Below, piece after piece: positions 1 through 8,135 of a stretch of 64,000 nucleotides of DNA (position 1 is the first letter of the stretch; every line of letters begins with the position of its first letter). The stretch comes from VXNE01 sp965200505 (GTDB lineage: Bacteria; Pseudomonadota; Gammaproteobacteria; Pseudomonadales; Azotimanducaceae). The stretch covers positions 2,108,001 to 2,172,000 of the forward strand of contig OZ241343.1 of assembly GCA_965200505.1 (NCBI GenBank), in the 5' to 3' direction. The translations under genes were made by a program, and so were the position numbers. The notes beneath the pieces were generated by a model. It had not been told where the DNA came from. It was given only the letters and a program-made list of their open reading frames with translations, and ran no database searches.

Positions 1-53
1 CGTAGTTCCGCTTCCCATGCCAACGCGCCCAGTGGCGGTATGATGGCCGCGCC

Positions 54-1343
54 ATGTCCCCCGTGCCCAGCGCCAATCGGGCGCGATCCGTTGTCGCCGC
101 CGCGCTGGAGCCCTACACCAAGGCACAGCTGGCTGCGCTGCTCGCGGACGTTGAATCCGATCTCGTCGAGCGCAAGGAGACGTTGGACGACGACGCGCCG
201 AACGCCGTGCGGCAGGCGATTTGCGCGTTCGCCAACGACCTGCCCAACCACCGCCGCGCCGGCGTGATCTTCGTCGGCGCCCGGGACGACGGCACACCGA
301 GCGGCCTAGAGATAAACGACGCCCTGCTGCTCAAACTCGCGCACTGCAAGACGGACGGCAACATCCTGCCGCTGCCGACCATGACCGTCCACAAACACAC
401 GTTCGGCGGTGGCGACATGGCGGTGGTCACGGTGGTGCCCGCGGACTCGCCGCCGGTGCGCTGCCGGGGTCGCATTTGGACCCGCGTCGGTCCACGCCGC
501 GCCATCGCCAGCGCTCGGGATGAACGCATCCTCAACGAGAAGCGACGTTACGGCGATACACCGTTCGACGCCCGTCCCATCCCCGCCGCCACGCTGGACG
601 ACCTAGATCTGCGGCGGTTCGAGTTTCTCTATCTGCCGGAGGCGTTCAGCGCGGACGTGCTGGCCAAGAACGACCGCACGGTGCAGGAGCGCCTCGCGGC
701 CACCAAGATGATCCTCAGCGCTGACGAACCCACGCCCACGGTGCTCGGCATGTTGGTGCTCGGCAAAGTGCCAACGGACTTCCTGCCAGGCGCCTATGTG
801 CAATTCCTCCGCGTCGCGGGGGAAGAACGTGGCGACCCCATTCTCGACAGCGTCCGCATCGCTGCCCCCTTGGGTGAGGCGATGGCCACCCTCGACACGA
901 CCCTGCGCGCCCATGTGCGCACCGCCGTGGAGGTGGGCACGGCACCAACCGAAATACGCCGCGCCACCTATCCGCTGCCAGCACTGCAGGAGCTGGTGCG
1001 CAATGCCGTGATGCACCGCAGCTACGAGGGCGGCAACAGCCCGATACAGGTGTATTGGTTCGACAGGCACATCGAAATCATCAACCCGGGCGGCACGTTC
1101 GGTGACATCACGCCAGACAACTTCGGCCAGCCCGGCTTGCTGGCGTACCGCAATCCGAACCTAGCCGAAGCCATGCGCGTGACTGGCTTGGTGCAACGCT
1201 ACGGCTTGGGCATCCCGCTGGTGCGCCGCGAACTGCGCGCCAACCAGCAACCGCCGCCGGCCTACCAAGTGGACAGCCACTGGGTGCGCTGCCGCGTGGA
1301 CGCCCGAGCGGACTGGCCTGGGTTCCGCCAGGCTGGCGGGTAA
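54..1343 (+). CDS. AlbA_2/Schlafen-type ATP-binding putative regulator (COG2865-like)
   Basis: A 429-residue protein with the layout of the COG2865 family. An N-terminal AlbA_2/Schlafen-like module (about residues 30-165, with ERKETLDDDAPNAVRQAICAF) is followed by a GHKL-type ATPase region with LQELVRNAVMHRSY near residue 313, where N and H correspond to the ATP/Mg N-box, and by IEIINPGG. Such proteins are annotated as putative regulators or RecG-like helicases, and some sit in defence or toxin-related clusters; the true activity is unknown. The start at 54 leaves only a short N-terminus before the conserved part. The downstream neighbours (broken DUF6642-like gene, DUF433 gene) suggest an accessory patch. 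A shorter relative lacking the AlbA_2 half lies at 59640-60467. The family call is firm and the function is not. Confidence 0.8.
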   Translation: MSPVPSANRARSVVAAALEPYTKAQLAALLADVESDLVERKETLDDDAPNAVRQAICAFANDLPNHRRAGVIFVGARDDGTPSGLEINDALLLKLAHCKTDGNILPLPTMTVHKHTFGGGDMAVVTVVPADSPPVRCRGRIWTRVGPRRAIASARDERILNEKRRYGDTPFDARPIPAATLDDLDLRRFEFLYLPEAFSADVLAKNDRTVQERLAATKMILSADEPTPTVLGMLVLGKVPTDFLPGAYVQFLRVAGEERGDPILDSVRIAAPLGEAMATLDTTLRAHVRTAVEVGTAPTEIRRATYPLPALQELVRNAVMHRSYEGGNSPIQVYWFDRHIEIINPGGTFGDITPDNFGQPGLLAYRNPNLAEAMRVTGLVQRYGLGIPLVRRELRANQQPPPAYQVDSHWVRCRVDARADWPGFRQAGG

Positions 1344-1469
1344 GCAGGGGCGCAAGGCAATCGCAGGTCGACGTCCCGTCGGCCGCTCTTGAAGGTGCCG
1401 TCACTGCCGTTGACAAGCCGAGCATACGGGGGCACTGTGGCAATCCTGCTTGTCGAAGAGGCACGGCAC

Positions 1470-1951
1470 ATGGCCAAGCGTTCGGAACTAAGGGGCATCT
1501 TCTGCATCGAGACGGTCTGGTTTGGCGACACGGACAAGACGTCTATGCGACCGATGCTCCAGTGGCTGCATGATGTGTACGGCACACCATTCCTATACCG
1601 AGATGCGATTTCACACGAAGAGTTTTACCGTTACCTCGGCATATGGGGGGAATGAAGTGCGGGAATACCAGAGAAGATGAGCAGTACCCGATTCTCATCC
1701 TTGCGTACCACGGGAACACTGATGGTATTTGGGTGACTGACCAGCCAGAAGTCGAAACAGAAGATGAGGATGAATCACCGGTAGTCCAGCTGCAGGACAT
1801 CGCCAAGTTTCTTGAGGGAAGATGCAAGAACAAGGTCGTCCATTTTGCGTCGTGTTCGACCATCAATGTCTCGAACAGCACCATCGGTGAGTTCGATGCG
1901 GTTCGTAAACGACTAGGCTTTGATATCAGGGAGCGCTCGAAGCCCGCATAG
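1470..1951 (+). pseudogene. Frameshifted DUF6642-like gene
   Basis: Two overlapping reading frames together read as one protein of the DUF6642 type. The first (1470-1655) gives MAKRSELRGIFCIETVWFGD and ends IWGE at a TGA. The second (from about 1649) gives EQYPILILAYHG and VVHFASCSTINVS. Joining them needs a one-base change at the run of six G at 1645-1650, so the break is either a real indel or a base-calling error. The C-terminus also stops early, after RKRLGFDIRERSKPA. The start at 1470 follows GAAGAGG. Base composition is less GC-rich than the neighbouring genes, suggesting transfer. The family's function is unknown to me. Confidence 0.6.
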
Positions 1952-2021
1952 CATCTCGGACGAGTTGCTATGTTCACAATGGTCGTCAACCCGGCCAACA
2001 GTCAGTGAGTGAGTTACCGCC

Positions 2022-2243
2022 ATGGACGTCTTGAACCGCATCACCCTGGATCCACAGCAATGCGGGGGGCGACCTTGCGTTCGTGGCATGCGCATCCGAG
2101 TCACAGACGTGCTTGACCTTCTGGATGCCGGCCTATCGCGGGAAGAGATTCTTGCAGAGATGCCAGACTTGGAGGCGGACGACATTTCTGCCTGCATAAG
2201 GTTCGCTAGGCACCGGGTGGATCACCCCGTGCTGGCTGGATGA
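2022..2243 (+). CDS. DUF433 domain protein (antitoxin-like)
   Basis: A 73-residue protein of DUF433 type. ITLDPQQCGGRPCVRGMRIR is the hallmark N-terminal segment, and LDLLDAGLSREEILAEMPDL is the winged-helix-like part with the usual pattern of a short loop between two helices. DUF433 proteins often serve as antitoxins paired with a PIN-like DUF5615 protein. No such partner follows: the next gene is gloB on the other strand. It is therefore an orphan, or the partner has been lost. It is close to full length for the family. The upstream gene is a pseudogene, which supports a decaying accessory cluster. Confidence 0.75.
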   Translation: MDVLNRITLDPQQCGGRPCVRGMRIRVTDVLDLLDAGLSREEILAEMPDLEADDISACIRFARHRVDHPVLAG

Positions 2244-2309
2244 TCGCGTTGGGGAAGATGCGCGTGGGGCTGCCGCGTCCCTAAGCCATCACCACCCGTA
2301 TCGCTCCTC

Positions 2310-3104
2310 CTACCATGCGTTGCGCAGTTCCCGCAGCTTGATGAACGCTTCCTTGGGCGAGGGGCTTGCGCCCAATTCCGGGAACTCTTCGGCGAGGCGG
2401 CGCAGGATGGTGGGGTTGGTGAGCCGGAAGAAGGTGTTGATCTCGCGCTCTTGCGCCAGCGTCGTCACCAAGGGGTTGGCGGGATCGTGGGTGTCCTCCA
2501 GTTCGGCGGCGAGTTGCCGCGCCGCTTCGTTGTCCGGCTCGCGGTCGAGGGTGAAGCCTAGGTTGTTGGTGATGTAGTCGTGCCCCGGGTAGATGAGCGT
2601 GGCCTCGGGCAGCCGCTCCAGCTGGGTGGTGAACGTCTCGTAGAGCTCCTCCGGGTGGCCACCGCCGTGGCAGTTGCCGGCGCCGGCGTTGAACAGCGTG
2701 TCGCCGCAGAAGAGCGCCGGCGCATCCGTCTTCGATAGCATGCACACGTGGCTCATGGTGTGGCCCGGCGTGTCGAGGGCCAGGAGTTCCACGGTCTTGC
2801 CGACGGTCACGGTGTCGCCGGCGGCCAGCCCCACGTCGATGCCGTCGATGTGCCGCCCCGCGTTCGCGTGCGCCAAGAGCTTGGCGCCGGTCGCCTCGAT
2901 CATCGGCCCGTTGCCGCCCGTGTGGTCGCCATGCTCGTGGGTGTTCAGCACTTGGGTGATGTCCCAGCCGCGCTCTTTCGCCCGACCCAGGCACTTGCGG
3001 AAGTCGAGGGGGTCGATGGCGAGCGCCTCGCCCGTTTCCGGGCAAGCGACGAGGTAGTTGAAGTTGCGGTAGGCGTTGCCCGTCCAAATCTGCTCGACGA
3101 TCAT
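2310..3104 (-). CDS. gloB: Hydroxyacylglutathione hydrolase (glyoxalase II)
   Basis: Metallo-beta-lactamase fold enzyme of 264 residues that would hydrolyse S-lactoylglutathione to lactate and glutathione, the second step of methylglyoxal detoxification in the cytoplasm. The binuclear metal site is visible as THEHGDHTGG (H56, H58, D60, H61), with further ligands in DTPGHTMSH, CGDTLF and YPGHDY. The C-terminal extension typical of glyoxalase II (DPANPLVTTLAQEREINTFF, then LRELRNAW) is present, which separates it from generic MBL hydrolases. Length matches the usual 250-260. It is monocistronic and divergent from glyA, the two being separated by a C-rich spacer. Confidence 0.93.
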   Translation of the reverse strand: MIVEQIWTGNAYRNFNYLVACPETGEALAIDPLDFRKCLGRAKERGWDITQVLNTHEHGDHTGGNGPMIEATGAKLLAHANAGRHIDGIDVGLAAGDTVTVGKTVELLALDTPGHTMSHVCMLSKTDAPALFCGDTLFNAGAGNCHGGGHPEELYETFTTQLERLPEATLIYPGHDYITNNLGFTLDREPDNEAARQLAAELEDTHDPANPLVTTLAQEREINTFFRLTNPTILRRLAEEFPELGASPSPKEAFIKLRELRNAW

Positions 3105-3430
3105 GCTCGCTCCGTGCGCCAGAACCTACGCGGTGATTGTAGCCGAGCGTTCCGCTTGCCCGTCGCCGCGTCCAGCCGAGCCTCCCCGTGCGGGCCCCAT
3201 TCGCCCGGCCCGCCCGAGCCTTCCCCACCCCGCGCCGCCCAGCCGCCCCGCCCAAGCCCGTTCCCGCCCGGCGTCCGTTCCCACCCCGCGCCTTTCCCCG
3301 CCCCGCGCCCGTTCCCGCCCGGCGCCCGTCCGCGCCGCCTTCCCGTCCTCGTCCGCCCCTCGCCCAGGCTGAACGCCATGCCGGCGCTACATGAGGCGTT
3401 CTCAAGTTCAAGGCGTTTTACCGGAGTACA
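3105..3430. repeat. gloB-glyA intergenic region with C-rich degenerate repeats
   Basis: No gene is credible in this 326-base spacer. From about 3165 to 3372 the plus strand is extremely C-rich and G-poor relative to C, with degenerate units around CCCGCCC, CCCCGCGCC and CGTTCCCGCCCGGCG. The last unit occurs twice, near 3260 and 3309. The minus strand therefore carries many closely spaced runs of three or more G and could form G-quadruplexes. The stretch sits between two divergent genes, so it must also contain their promoters. A TACAAT at 3427-3432 might be a glyA -10 box, but it overlaps the first ATG. Confidence 0.6.
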
Positions 3431-4720
3431 ATGCATCTTTCTCCCGAACGAGTCCTTGGCATGTTCGCCCGAACGGATGCCCTGCGCACCTTTGACGATG
3501 AGGTTTGGTGTGCCATTGGCGCGGAGAACCGGCGCCAGGAAGAACACATCGAGCTCATCGCCTCCGAGAACTACGTGAGCCGCCGAGTGCTTGAGGCGCA
3601 GGGCAGCGTGCTCACCAACAAGTACGCCGAGGGCTACCCTGGGCGGCGCTATTACGGCGGCTGCGAAAACGTGGACCGCGTCGAACGCATCGCGGTGGAG
3701 CGCGTCAAGGCGCTGTTCGGCGCGGACTATGCCAATGTCCAGCCCCACTCCGGCTCGCAGGCCAACGCGGCCGTCTATCTGGCGCTCCTCAAGCCGGGCG
3801 ATTGCGTGTTGGGCATGGGCATGGCCGATGGCGGCCACCTCACCCACGGCGCCGCGGTGAACTTCTCCGGCAAGTTCTACCGCTCCGTTCCCTATGGCGT
3901 GAACCCCAGCACCGGCGAGGTGGACTACGACGCGGTGGCGAAACTCGCCGAGCAACATCGGCCCAAGGTGCTGATGGCCGGTTTCTCCGCCTACAGCCGC
4001 CAAATGGATTGGCGGCGGTTCCGCGAAATTGCAGATGCCGTGGGCGCGTACCTGGTGGTGGACATGGCGCACGTCGCCGGCCTCGTCGCGGCTGGCCTCT
4101 ATCCCAACCCCGTGCAGATCGCGGACGTCACCACCACCACCACCCACAAGACGCTGGCCGGGCCCCGCGGCGGCGTGATCTTGGCCCGGGCGAACCCGGA
4201 GATCGAGCGGCGGCTCAACGCAGCGCTCTTTCCGGGCACCCAAGGCGGCCCGCTCATGCACGTCATCGCGGCGAAGGCGGTATGCTTCAAGGAAGCGGCA
4301 ACGCCGGAGTTCGCCATGTATCAGCGGCGCGTGTTGGCCAATGCCAAAACGCTCGCGGCCGGGTTCATGGAACACGGCCATCGGGTGGTGTCCAATGGCA
4401 CGGACAACCACCTCTTCCTGTTGGACCTCGTGGATGCCGGCATCACCGGCAAGGATGCGGACGCCGCCTTGGGGCGCGCCAACATCACCGTGAACAAAAA
4501 CGTGGTGCCGAACGATCCGCGCCCGCCGGCCATCACGTCCGGTTTGCGCATCGGTTCGCCGGCCGGCACCCGGCGCGGCTTCGGCGAGCCAGAGTTCCGC
4601 ACCATCACCGGCTGGATGTGCGATGTGCTCGCCGACATCGGCAACGACAACATGATCGAATCCGTGCGTCGCAAAGTGCTGGAGCTGTGCCGGGCGTTCC
4701 CCGTTTACGCTGCTTGTTGA
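3431..4720 (+). CDS. glyA: Serine hydroxymethyltransferase
   Basis: PLP enzyme interconverting serine plus tetrahydrofolate with glycine plus 5,10-methylene-THF, the main source of one-carbon units. The family signature is complete: RRQEEHIELIASENYVS at the folate/PLP entrance, AEGYPGRRYYGGCE, cofactor Asp211 in DMAHVAGL and the Schiff-base lysine K240 in TTTTHKTLAGPRGG. Length (429) is slightly above the usual 415-420. The first ten residues may be untranslated: a second ATG at 3461 (MFARTDALRTFD) aligns better with the family N-terminus. It heads a same-strand run with nrdR one base downstream of the stop. Confidence 0.97.
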   Translation: MHLSPERVLGMFARTDALRTFDDEVWCAIGAENRRQEEHIELIASENYVSRRVLEAQGSVLTNKYAEGYPGRRYYGGCENVDRVERIAVERVKALFGADYANVQPHSGSQANAAVYLALLKPGDCVLGMGMADGGHLTHGAAVNFSGKFYRSVPYGVNPSTGEVDYDAVAKLAEQHRPKVLMAGFSAYSRQMDWRRFREIADAVGAYLVVDMAHVAGLVAAGLYPNPVQIADVTTTTTHKTLAGPRGGVILARANPEIERRLNAALFPGTQGGPLMHVIAAKAVCFKEAATPEFAMYQRRVLANAKTLAAGFMEHGHRVVSNGTDNHLFLLDLVDAGITGKDADAALGRANITVNKNVVPNDPRPPAITSGLRIGSPAGTRRGFGEPEFRTITGWMCDVLADIGNDNMIESVRRKVLELCRAFPVYAAC

Positions 4721-4721
4721 C

Positions 4722-5180
4722 ATGCATTGCCCGTTTTGCCGCGCCGTGGACACCAAGGTGATCGACTCGCGGCTCGTCGCCGAAGGCGGGCAGGTTCGGC
4801 GACGGCGGGAGTGCCTCACGTGTGGCGACCGTTTCACCACCTACGAGACGGCGGAACTGGCGATGCCACGCATCGTCAAGAGCAACGGCGAACGGGAGCC
4901 GTTCAACGAGGACAAGCTCCGCGCCGGCATGCGGCGGGCTTTGGAGAAGCGCCCCGTTGAGGCGGACGCCGTGGAGAGCGCCATCCACCGCATCAGCCAT
5001 GCGCTGCGGGCGACCGGGGAACGGGAAGTGCCGTCGCGGCAGCTGGGCGAAGCCGTGATGGGTGAGCTCAGTGCCATGGACGGCGTGGCCTACGTCCGCT
5101 TCGCCTCCGTCTATCGCGATTTCCAAGATGTGCGCGAGTTCTCGGAGGCGGTGCGCAAGCTCAACACGGAAGACGGCTGA
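4722..5180 (+). CDS. nrdR: Transcriptional repressor NrdR
   Basis: Zinc-ribbon and ATP-cone repressor of ribonucleotide reductase operons, 152 residues, a typical length. The zinc ribbon is at the N-terminus (CPFC at residues 3-6 and CLTC at 31-34). The ATP-cone follows from about residue 49 (RIVKSNGEREPFNEDKLRAG) through YVRFASVYRDF. NrdR senses the ATP/dATP balance and binds NrdR boxes. No nrd genes are in the window, so it acts on distant targets. The position between glyA and ribD is the common proteobacterial arrangement, and the one-base gap to glyA implies co-transcription. Confidence 0.97.
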   Translation: MHCPFCRAVDTKVIDSRLVAEGGQVRRRRECLTCGDRFTTYETAELAMPRIVKSNGEREPFNEDKLRAGMRRALEKRPVEADAVESAIHRISHALRATGEREVPSRQLGEAVMGELSAMDGVAYVRFASVYRDFQDVREFSEAVRKLNTEDG

Positions 5181-5189
5181 CCGCGCATC

Positions 5190-6257
5190 ATGCCGTCGCC
5201 GGTCGATCTCGCCCATTTGCGGGCCGCCATCGAACTCGCCGAGCGCGGCCTCTTCACCACCACGCCCAATCCCCGCGTCGGCTGTGTGCTCGTGCGCAAC
5301 GGCGAGACGCTGGGCCGCGGTTGGCATGTGCGCCAAGGCGAAGCGCACGCGGAGGCGTTGGCCCTCGCGGATGCCGGCGGCGATGCGGCCGGCGCCACGG
5401 CCTACGTCTCCTTGGAACCGTGCAGCTTCCACGGCCACACGCCGCCCTGCGCTGATGCGCTCATTGGCGCCGGCATCGCCCGGGTGGTCGCCGCCATGAC
5501 GGATCCGCATCCGCGCGTCGCCGGCCAGGGTTTCGAGCGGTTGCGCCAAGCCGGCGTGGAGGTCGAAGCCGCCGAGTTGCCGGAAGCGGTGGCGCTCAAT
5601 CGTGGCTGGATCAAGCGTCTGCACGGCGGGCGGCCGTGGGTGCGCTTGAAGGTCGCGGTCTCCGTGGATGGCCGCACGGCGCTGGCGAGCGGCGAGAGCC
5701 AGTGGATCACCGGCCCCGAAGCCCGCGCCGACGTGCAGTATTGGCGCGCCCGCAGTTGCGCGTTAATCACCGGTGCCGGCACCGTGCGCGCCGATGACCC
5801 GCAGCTCACCGTGCGCGACGAGCGCTACGCCGTCGATGGCCGCCTACGCCAGCCGCTGCGCGTGGTGGTGTCCACAAAGGGGGACTTGCCGGGCGACGCC
5901 GCGGTGCTTGCCGGTGGCGATGTCCTCATCGCTTGTGGCCGCGGCGCCGACGAACATTCGGAGCTGGCCTTGCACCGGCAGTGGGGCGAACGGGTGAATC
6001 TGGGCGTGTTGCTCGACCATCTGGGCGAACGCGAGTGCAACGAGGTGCTGGTGGAAGCCGGCCCCACCCTCATCGGCGAGTTCATCCAGGCGGATTTGTG
6101 GGACGAGCTCATCCTCTACGTGGCGCCGATGTTCCTGGGCAGCGATGCCCGCCCCCTCGCCATGTTGTCCCGCTCAAGCATGGAACAAGCCGTGAAAGGT
6201 AGAATCGTGGAGACGACGCGATTCGGCGACGATCTGCGCCTCACCATTCTACGCTGA
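5190..6257 (+). CDS. ribD: Bifunctional riboflavin deaminase/reductase RibD
   Basis: Carries out the second and third steps of riboflavin synthesis. The N-terminal deaminase acts on diaminohydroxyphosphoribosylaminopyrimidine and the C-terminal NADPH reductase on the deaminated product. The zinc deaminase site is seen as HAE (H53, E55) and PCSFHGHTPPC (C78, C87). The reductase half starts near residue 150 (RPWVRLKVAVSVDGRTAL) and contains GAGTVRADDPQLTVR. Length (355) is normal. It starts 9 bases after nrdR and is followed by ribH. ribE and ribBA, which often lie between ribD and ribH, are absent here. Confidence 0.96.
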   Translation: MPSPVDLAHLRAAIELAERGLFTTTPNPRVGCVLVRNGETLGRGWHVRQGEAHAEALALADAGGDAAGATAYVSLEPCSFHGHTPPCADALIGAGIARVVAAMTDPHPRVAGQGFERLRQAGVEVEAAELPEAVALNRGWIKRLHGGRPWVRLKVAVSVDGRTALASGESQWITGPEARADVQYWRARSCALITGAGTVRADDPQLTVRDERYAVDGRLRQPLRVVVSTKGDLPGDAAVLAGGDVLIACGRGADEHSELALHRQWGERVNLGVLLDHLGERECNEVLVEAGPTLIGEFIQADLWDELILYVAPMFLGSDARPLAMLSRSSMEQAVKGRIVETTRFGDDLRLTILR

Positions 6258-6280
6258 CCACGCAACAACGAGGCCACGGT

Positions 6281-6823
6281 ATGGCGGACGAGAAGCCCCA
6301 CGGGCAAGCCTTGGATGGCCGCGGCAAGCGCTTCGCCATCGTCGCCGCCCGCTTCAATCAATCCGTGGTTGATCCGATGCTCGAGAGCGCGTTGGCCACC
6401 CTCAAGCGGCATGGGGTTCAAGACGCGGACATCGAGGTGTTGCGGGCGCCGGGCGCCTTCGAGTTGCCGCTGTTGGCGAAGTCCCTCACCGCGGGTGAGG
6501 ACTGTGTGCCTCACGCCGTCATCGCCCTCGGTGTGGTGATTCGTGGCGAAACGCCGCACTTCGACTTCGTGGCCGGCGAGTGCGCCGCCGGCTTGCGGCG
6601 CGTGGCCCTCGAAACCGGCGTGCCCATGATCTTCGGCGTGCTCACCACCAATACGGACGAGCAGGCAATGGCCCGTGCAGATCCGCAGCGCGGCGACAAA
6701 GGCGGTGATGCGGCCCTCGCCGCGCTGGAAATGGCCACGGTGCTGGAGACTGTTGTTCGCCTGCGGCAGCGGCGGCGAGAACGCGCTGAGCGAAACGTGA
6801 ACGCCGCCCTCGCTCCCCGCTAG
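6281..6823 (+). CDS. ribH: 6,7-dimethyl-8-ribityllumazine synthase
   Basis: Condenses the ribityl-diaminouracil from RibD with dihydroxybutanone phosphate to give lumazine, the direct precursor of riboflavin; the enzyme forms large shells. The substrate pocket motifs are visible: ARFNQSVVDPMLESA near residue 25, APGAFELPLLAKSL, ALGVVIRGETPHFDFV and GVLTTNTDEQAMARA. At 180 residues it is about 20 longer than usual, from an N-terminal extension and an Arg-rich tail (RLRQRRRERAER). It lies 23 bases after ribD and 2 bases before nusB. Confidence 0.96.
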   Translation: MADEKPHGQALDGRGKRFAIVAARFNQSVVDPMLESALATLKRHGVQDADIEVLRAPGAFELPLLAKSLTAGEDCVPHAVIALGVVIRGETPHFDFVAGECAAGLRRVALETGVPMIFGVLTTNTDEQAMARADPQRGDKGGDAALAALEMATVLETVVRLRQRRRERAERNVNAALAPR

Positions 6824-6825
6824 CC

Positions 6826-7248
6826 ATGTCCAGCTGGTCGCGGCGGCGGGCGCGGCGGGCGTTGATCCAAGCGCTCTACCAATGGCAACTGGCGCCCCAA
6901 GAGGCGGTCGCCATCGCTGCGCAGTTCGCGGACAAGGGCGCCTTGAAGAAGGCGGACCGAGATTTCTTCGATGCCTGCTTGGGCGGCGTCATCGACGGGG
7001 CGGACACCCTTGATGCCGCGTTCGCGCCGTATTTGGACCGCGAGGTGGCGGCCCTGGACCATGTGGAACGCGCCATCCTGCGCGCCGGTGCCTTCGAACT
7101 GCGCTGCCGCGCGGACGTGCCCCATCCGGTGGTGATCGACGAATACATCCGCCTCGCCAAGCTCTTCGGCGCCGACCAGAGCTACAAGTACGTCAACGGC
7201 GTGCTCGACCGCTTGGCGCGCGAGTTGCGGAATGTTGAAACGACGTGA
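6826..7248 (+). CDS. nusB: Transcription antitermination factor NusB
   Basis: All-helical RNA-binding protein that with NusE (S10) binds boxA RNA and promotes antitermination on rRNA operons. Recognised by RRRARRALIQALYQWQL at the N-terminus, the central VERAILRAGAFELRCR and the closing segment YIRLAKLFGADQSYKYVNGVLDRLAR. The 140-residue length is normal. It starts 2 bases after ribH and its stop overlaps the thiL start by four bases (GTGA at 7245-7248), so translation is probably coupled. Confidence 0.96.
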   Translation: MSSWSRRRARRALIQALYQWQLAPQEAVAIAAQFADKGALKKADRDFFDACLGGVIDGADTLDAAFAPYLDREVAALDHVERAILRAGAFELRCRADVPHPVVIDEYIRLAKLFGADQSYKYVNGVLDRLARELRNVETT

Positions 7249-8123
7249 GCGAGTTCGAGCTCATCGAGCGCATCATCGCCATCCTGGGCGATGCTGGAAC
7301 GGGCGCCGGGGTGCATCTAGGCGCCGGCGACGATGCGGCCTTGCTCACCGTGCCGGATGGTTGCGAACTGGTCGTCACCACAGACACCTTGGTGGCCGAC
7401 CGTCACTTCCCCGCCGCGGCCAAGGGCGACTGGGTGGCCCGCCGCGCCTTGGGCGTGAATCTATCGGACCTCGCCGCCATGGGCGCCGAGGCGCGGCACT
7501 GCGTGGTGGCGTTGACGCTGCCCGCAGTGGATGAGGCATGGGTGGAGGCGTTCGCCCGGGGCTTGGCCGCCGCGGCGCAACGCCACGGAGTCGCCGTGGT
7601 GGGCGGCAATCTGGCGCGGGGGCCACTCGCCATCACCATCACGGCGCTTGGCATCGTGCCGCACGGTGCCGCGCTGTTGCGCTCCGGTGCCCGCGTCGGG
7701 GACACGGTGTTCGTGTCGGGCAAGATAGGTGCCAATCACGCGGCGCGGCTCGCGGACAGCGCGGCGTTCTACGAGGTGGAACCGCGCCTCGCATTGGGCA
7801 TCGCGCTGCGTGGCGTGGCCAGCGCCGCCATCGACGTCTCCGATGGTTTGCTGGCGGACTTGGGCCACCTGTGCAGCGCAAGCGGCGTGCGTGGCGAGGT
7901 GGCTTTGGAAGCCGTGCCCGTGGCGGCCGGCGTGGAACCCGCCACCGCGCTCACCGCTGGGGATGATTACGAACTCCTGTTCACAGCCGCCCGGGCCCCG
8001 GCTTCCACAACGCCGGTCACGGCCATTGGGCGCATCGTGGAAGGGGCTGGCGTCGCCGTGTTGGATGAGGGCGAACCGTGGTCGCCGGCTCACGGGGCGG
8101 GAGGGTATCGGCATTTCCCGTAG
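7245..8123 (+). CDS. thiL: Thiamine-monophosphate kinase
   Basis: Phosphorylates thiamine monophosphate to thiamine diphosphate, the last step to the active cofactor. Signature segments are GAGDDAALL near residue 27 with two metal-binding Asp, the conserved ALGVNLSDLAAMGAEARH, VVGGNLARG and DVSDGLLADLGHLCSAS. Length is 292 residues, slightly short of E. coli (325). It starts at GTG 7245 inside the nusB stop, and pgpA follows after 12 bases, giving the classic nusB-thiL-pgpA order. Confidence 0.95.
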   Translation: MSEFELIERIIAILGDAGTGAGVHLGAGDDAALLTVPDGCELVVTTDTLVADRHFPAAAKGDWVARRALGVNLSDLAAMGAEARHCVVALTLPAVDEAWVEAFARGLAAAAQRHGVAVVGGNLARGPLAITITALGIVPHGAALLRSGARVGDTVFVSGKIGANHAARLADSAAFYEVEPRLALGIALRGVASAAIDVSDGLLADLGHLCSASGVRGEVALEAVPVAAGVEPATALTAGDDYELLFTAARAPASTTPVTAIGRIVEGAGVAVLDEGEPWSPAHGAGGYRHFP

Positions 8124-8135
8124 TGGAGGCGCTTC

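Noticed and set aside
1645..1650. Programmed -1 frameshift site at the G6 run
   Set aside because: The heptamer does not allow re-pairing of both tRNAs and no downstream stem was evident; an indel or base-calling error is simpler.
3101..4840. Long minus-strand open frame of 579 codons over glyA
   Set aside because: It runs antisense to a clear glyA and depends on the high-GC lack of stops; it has no recognisable domain.
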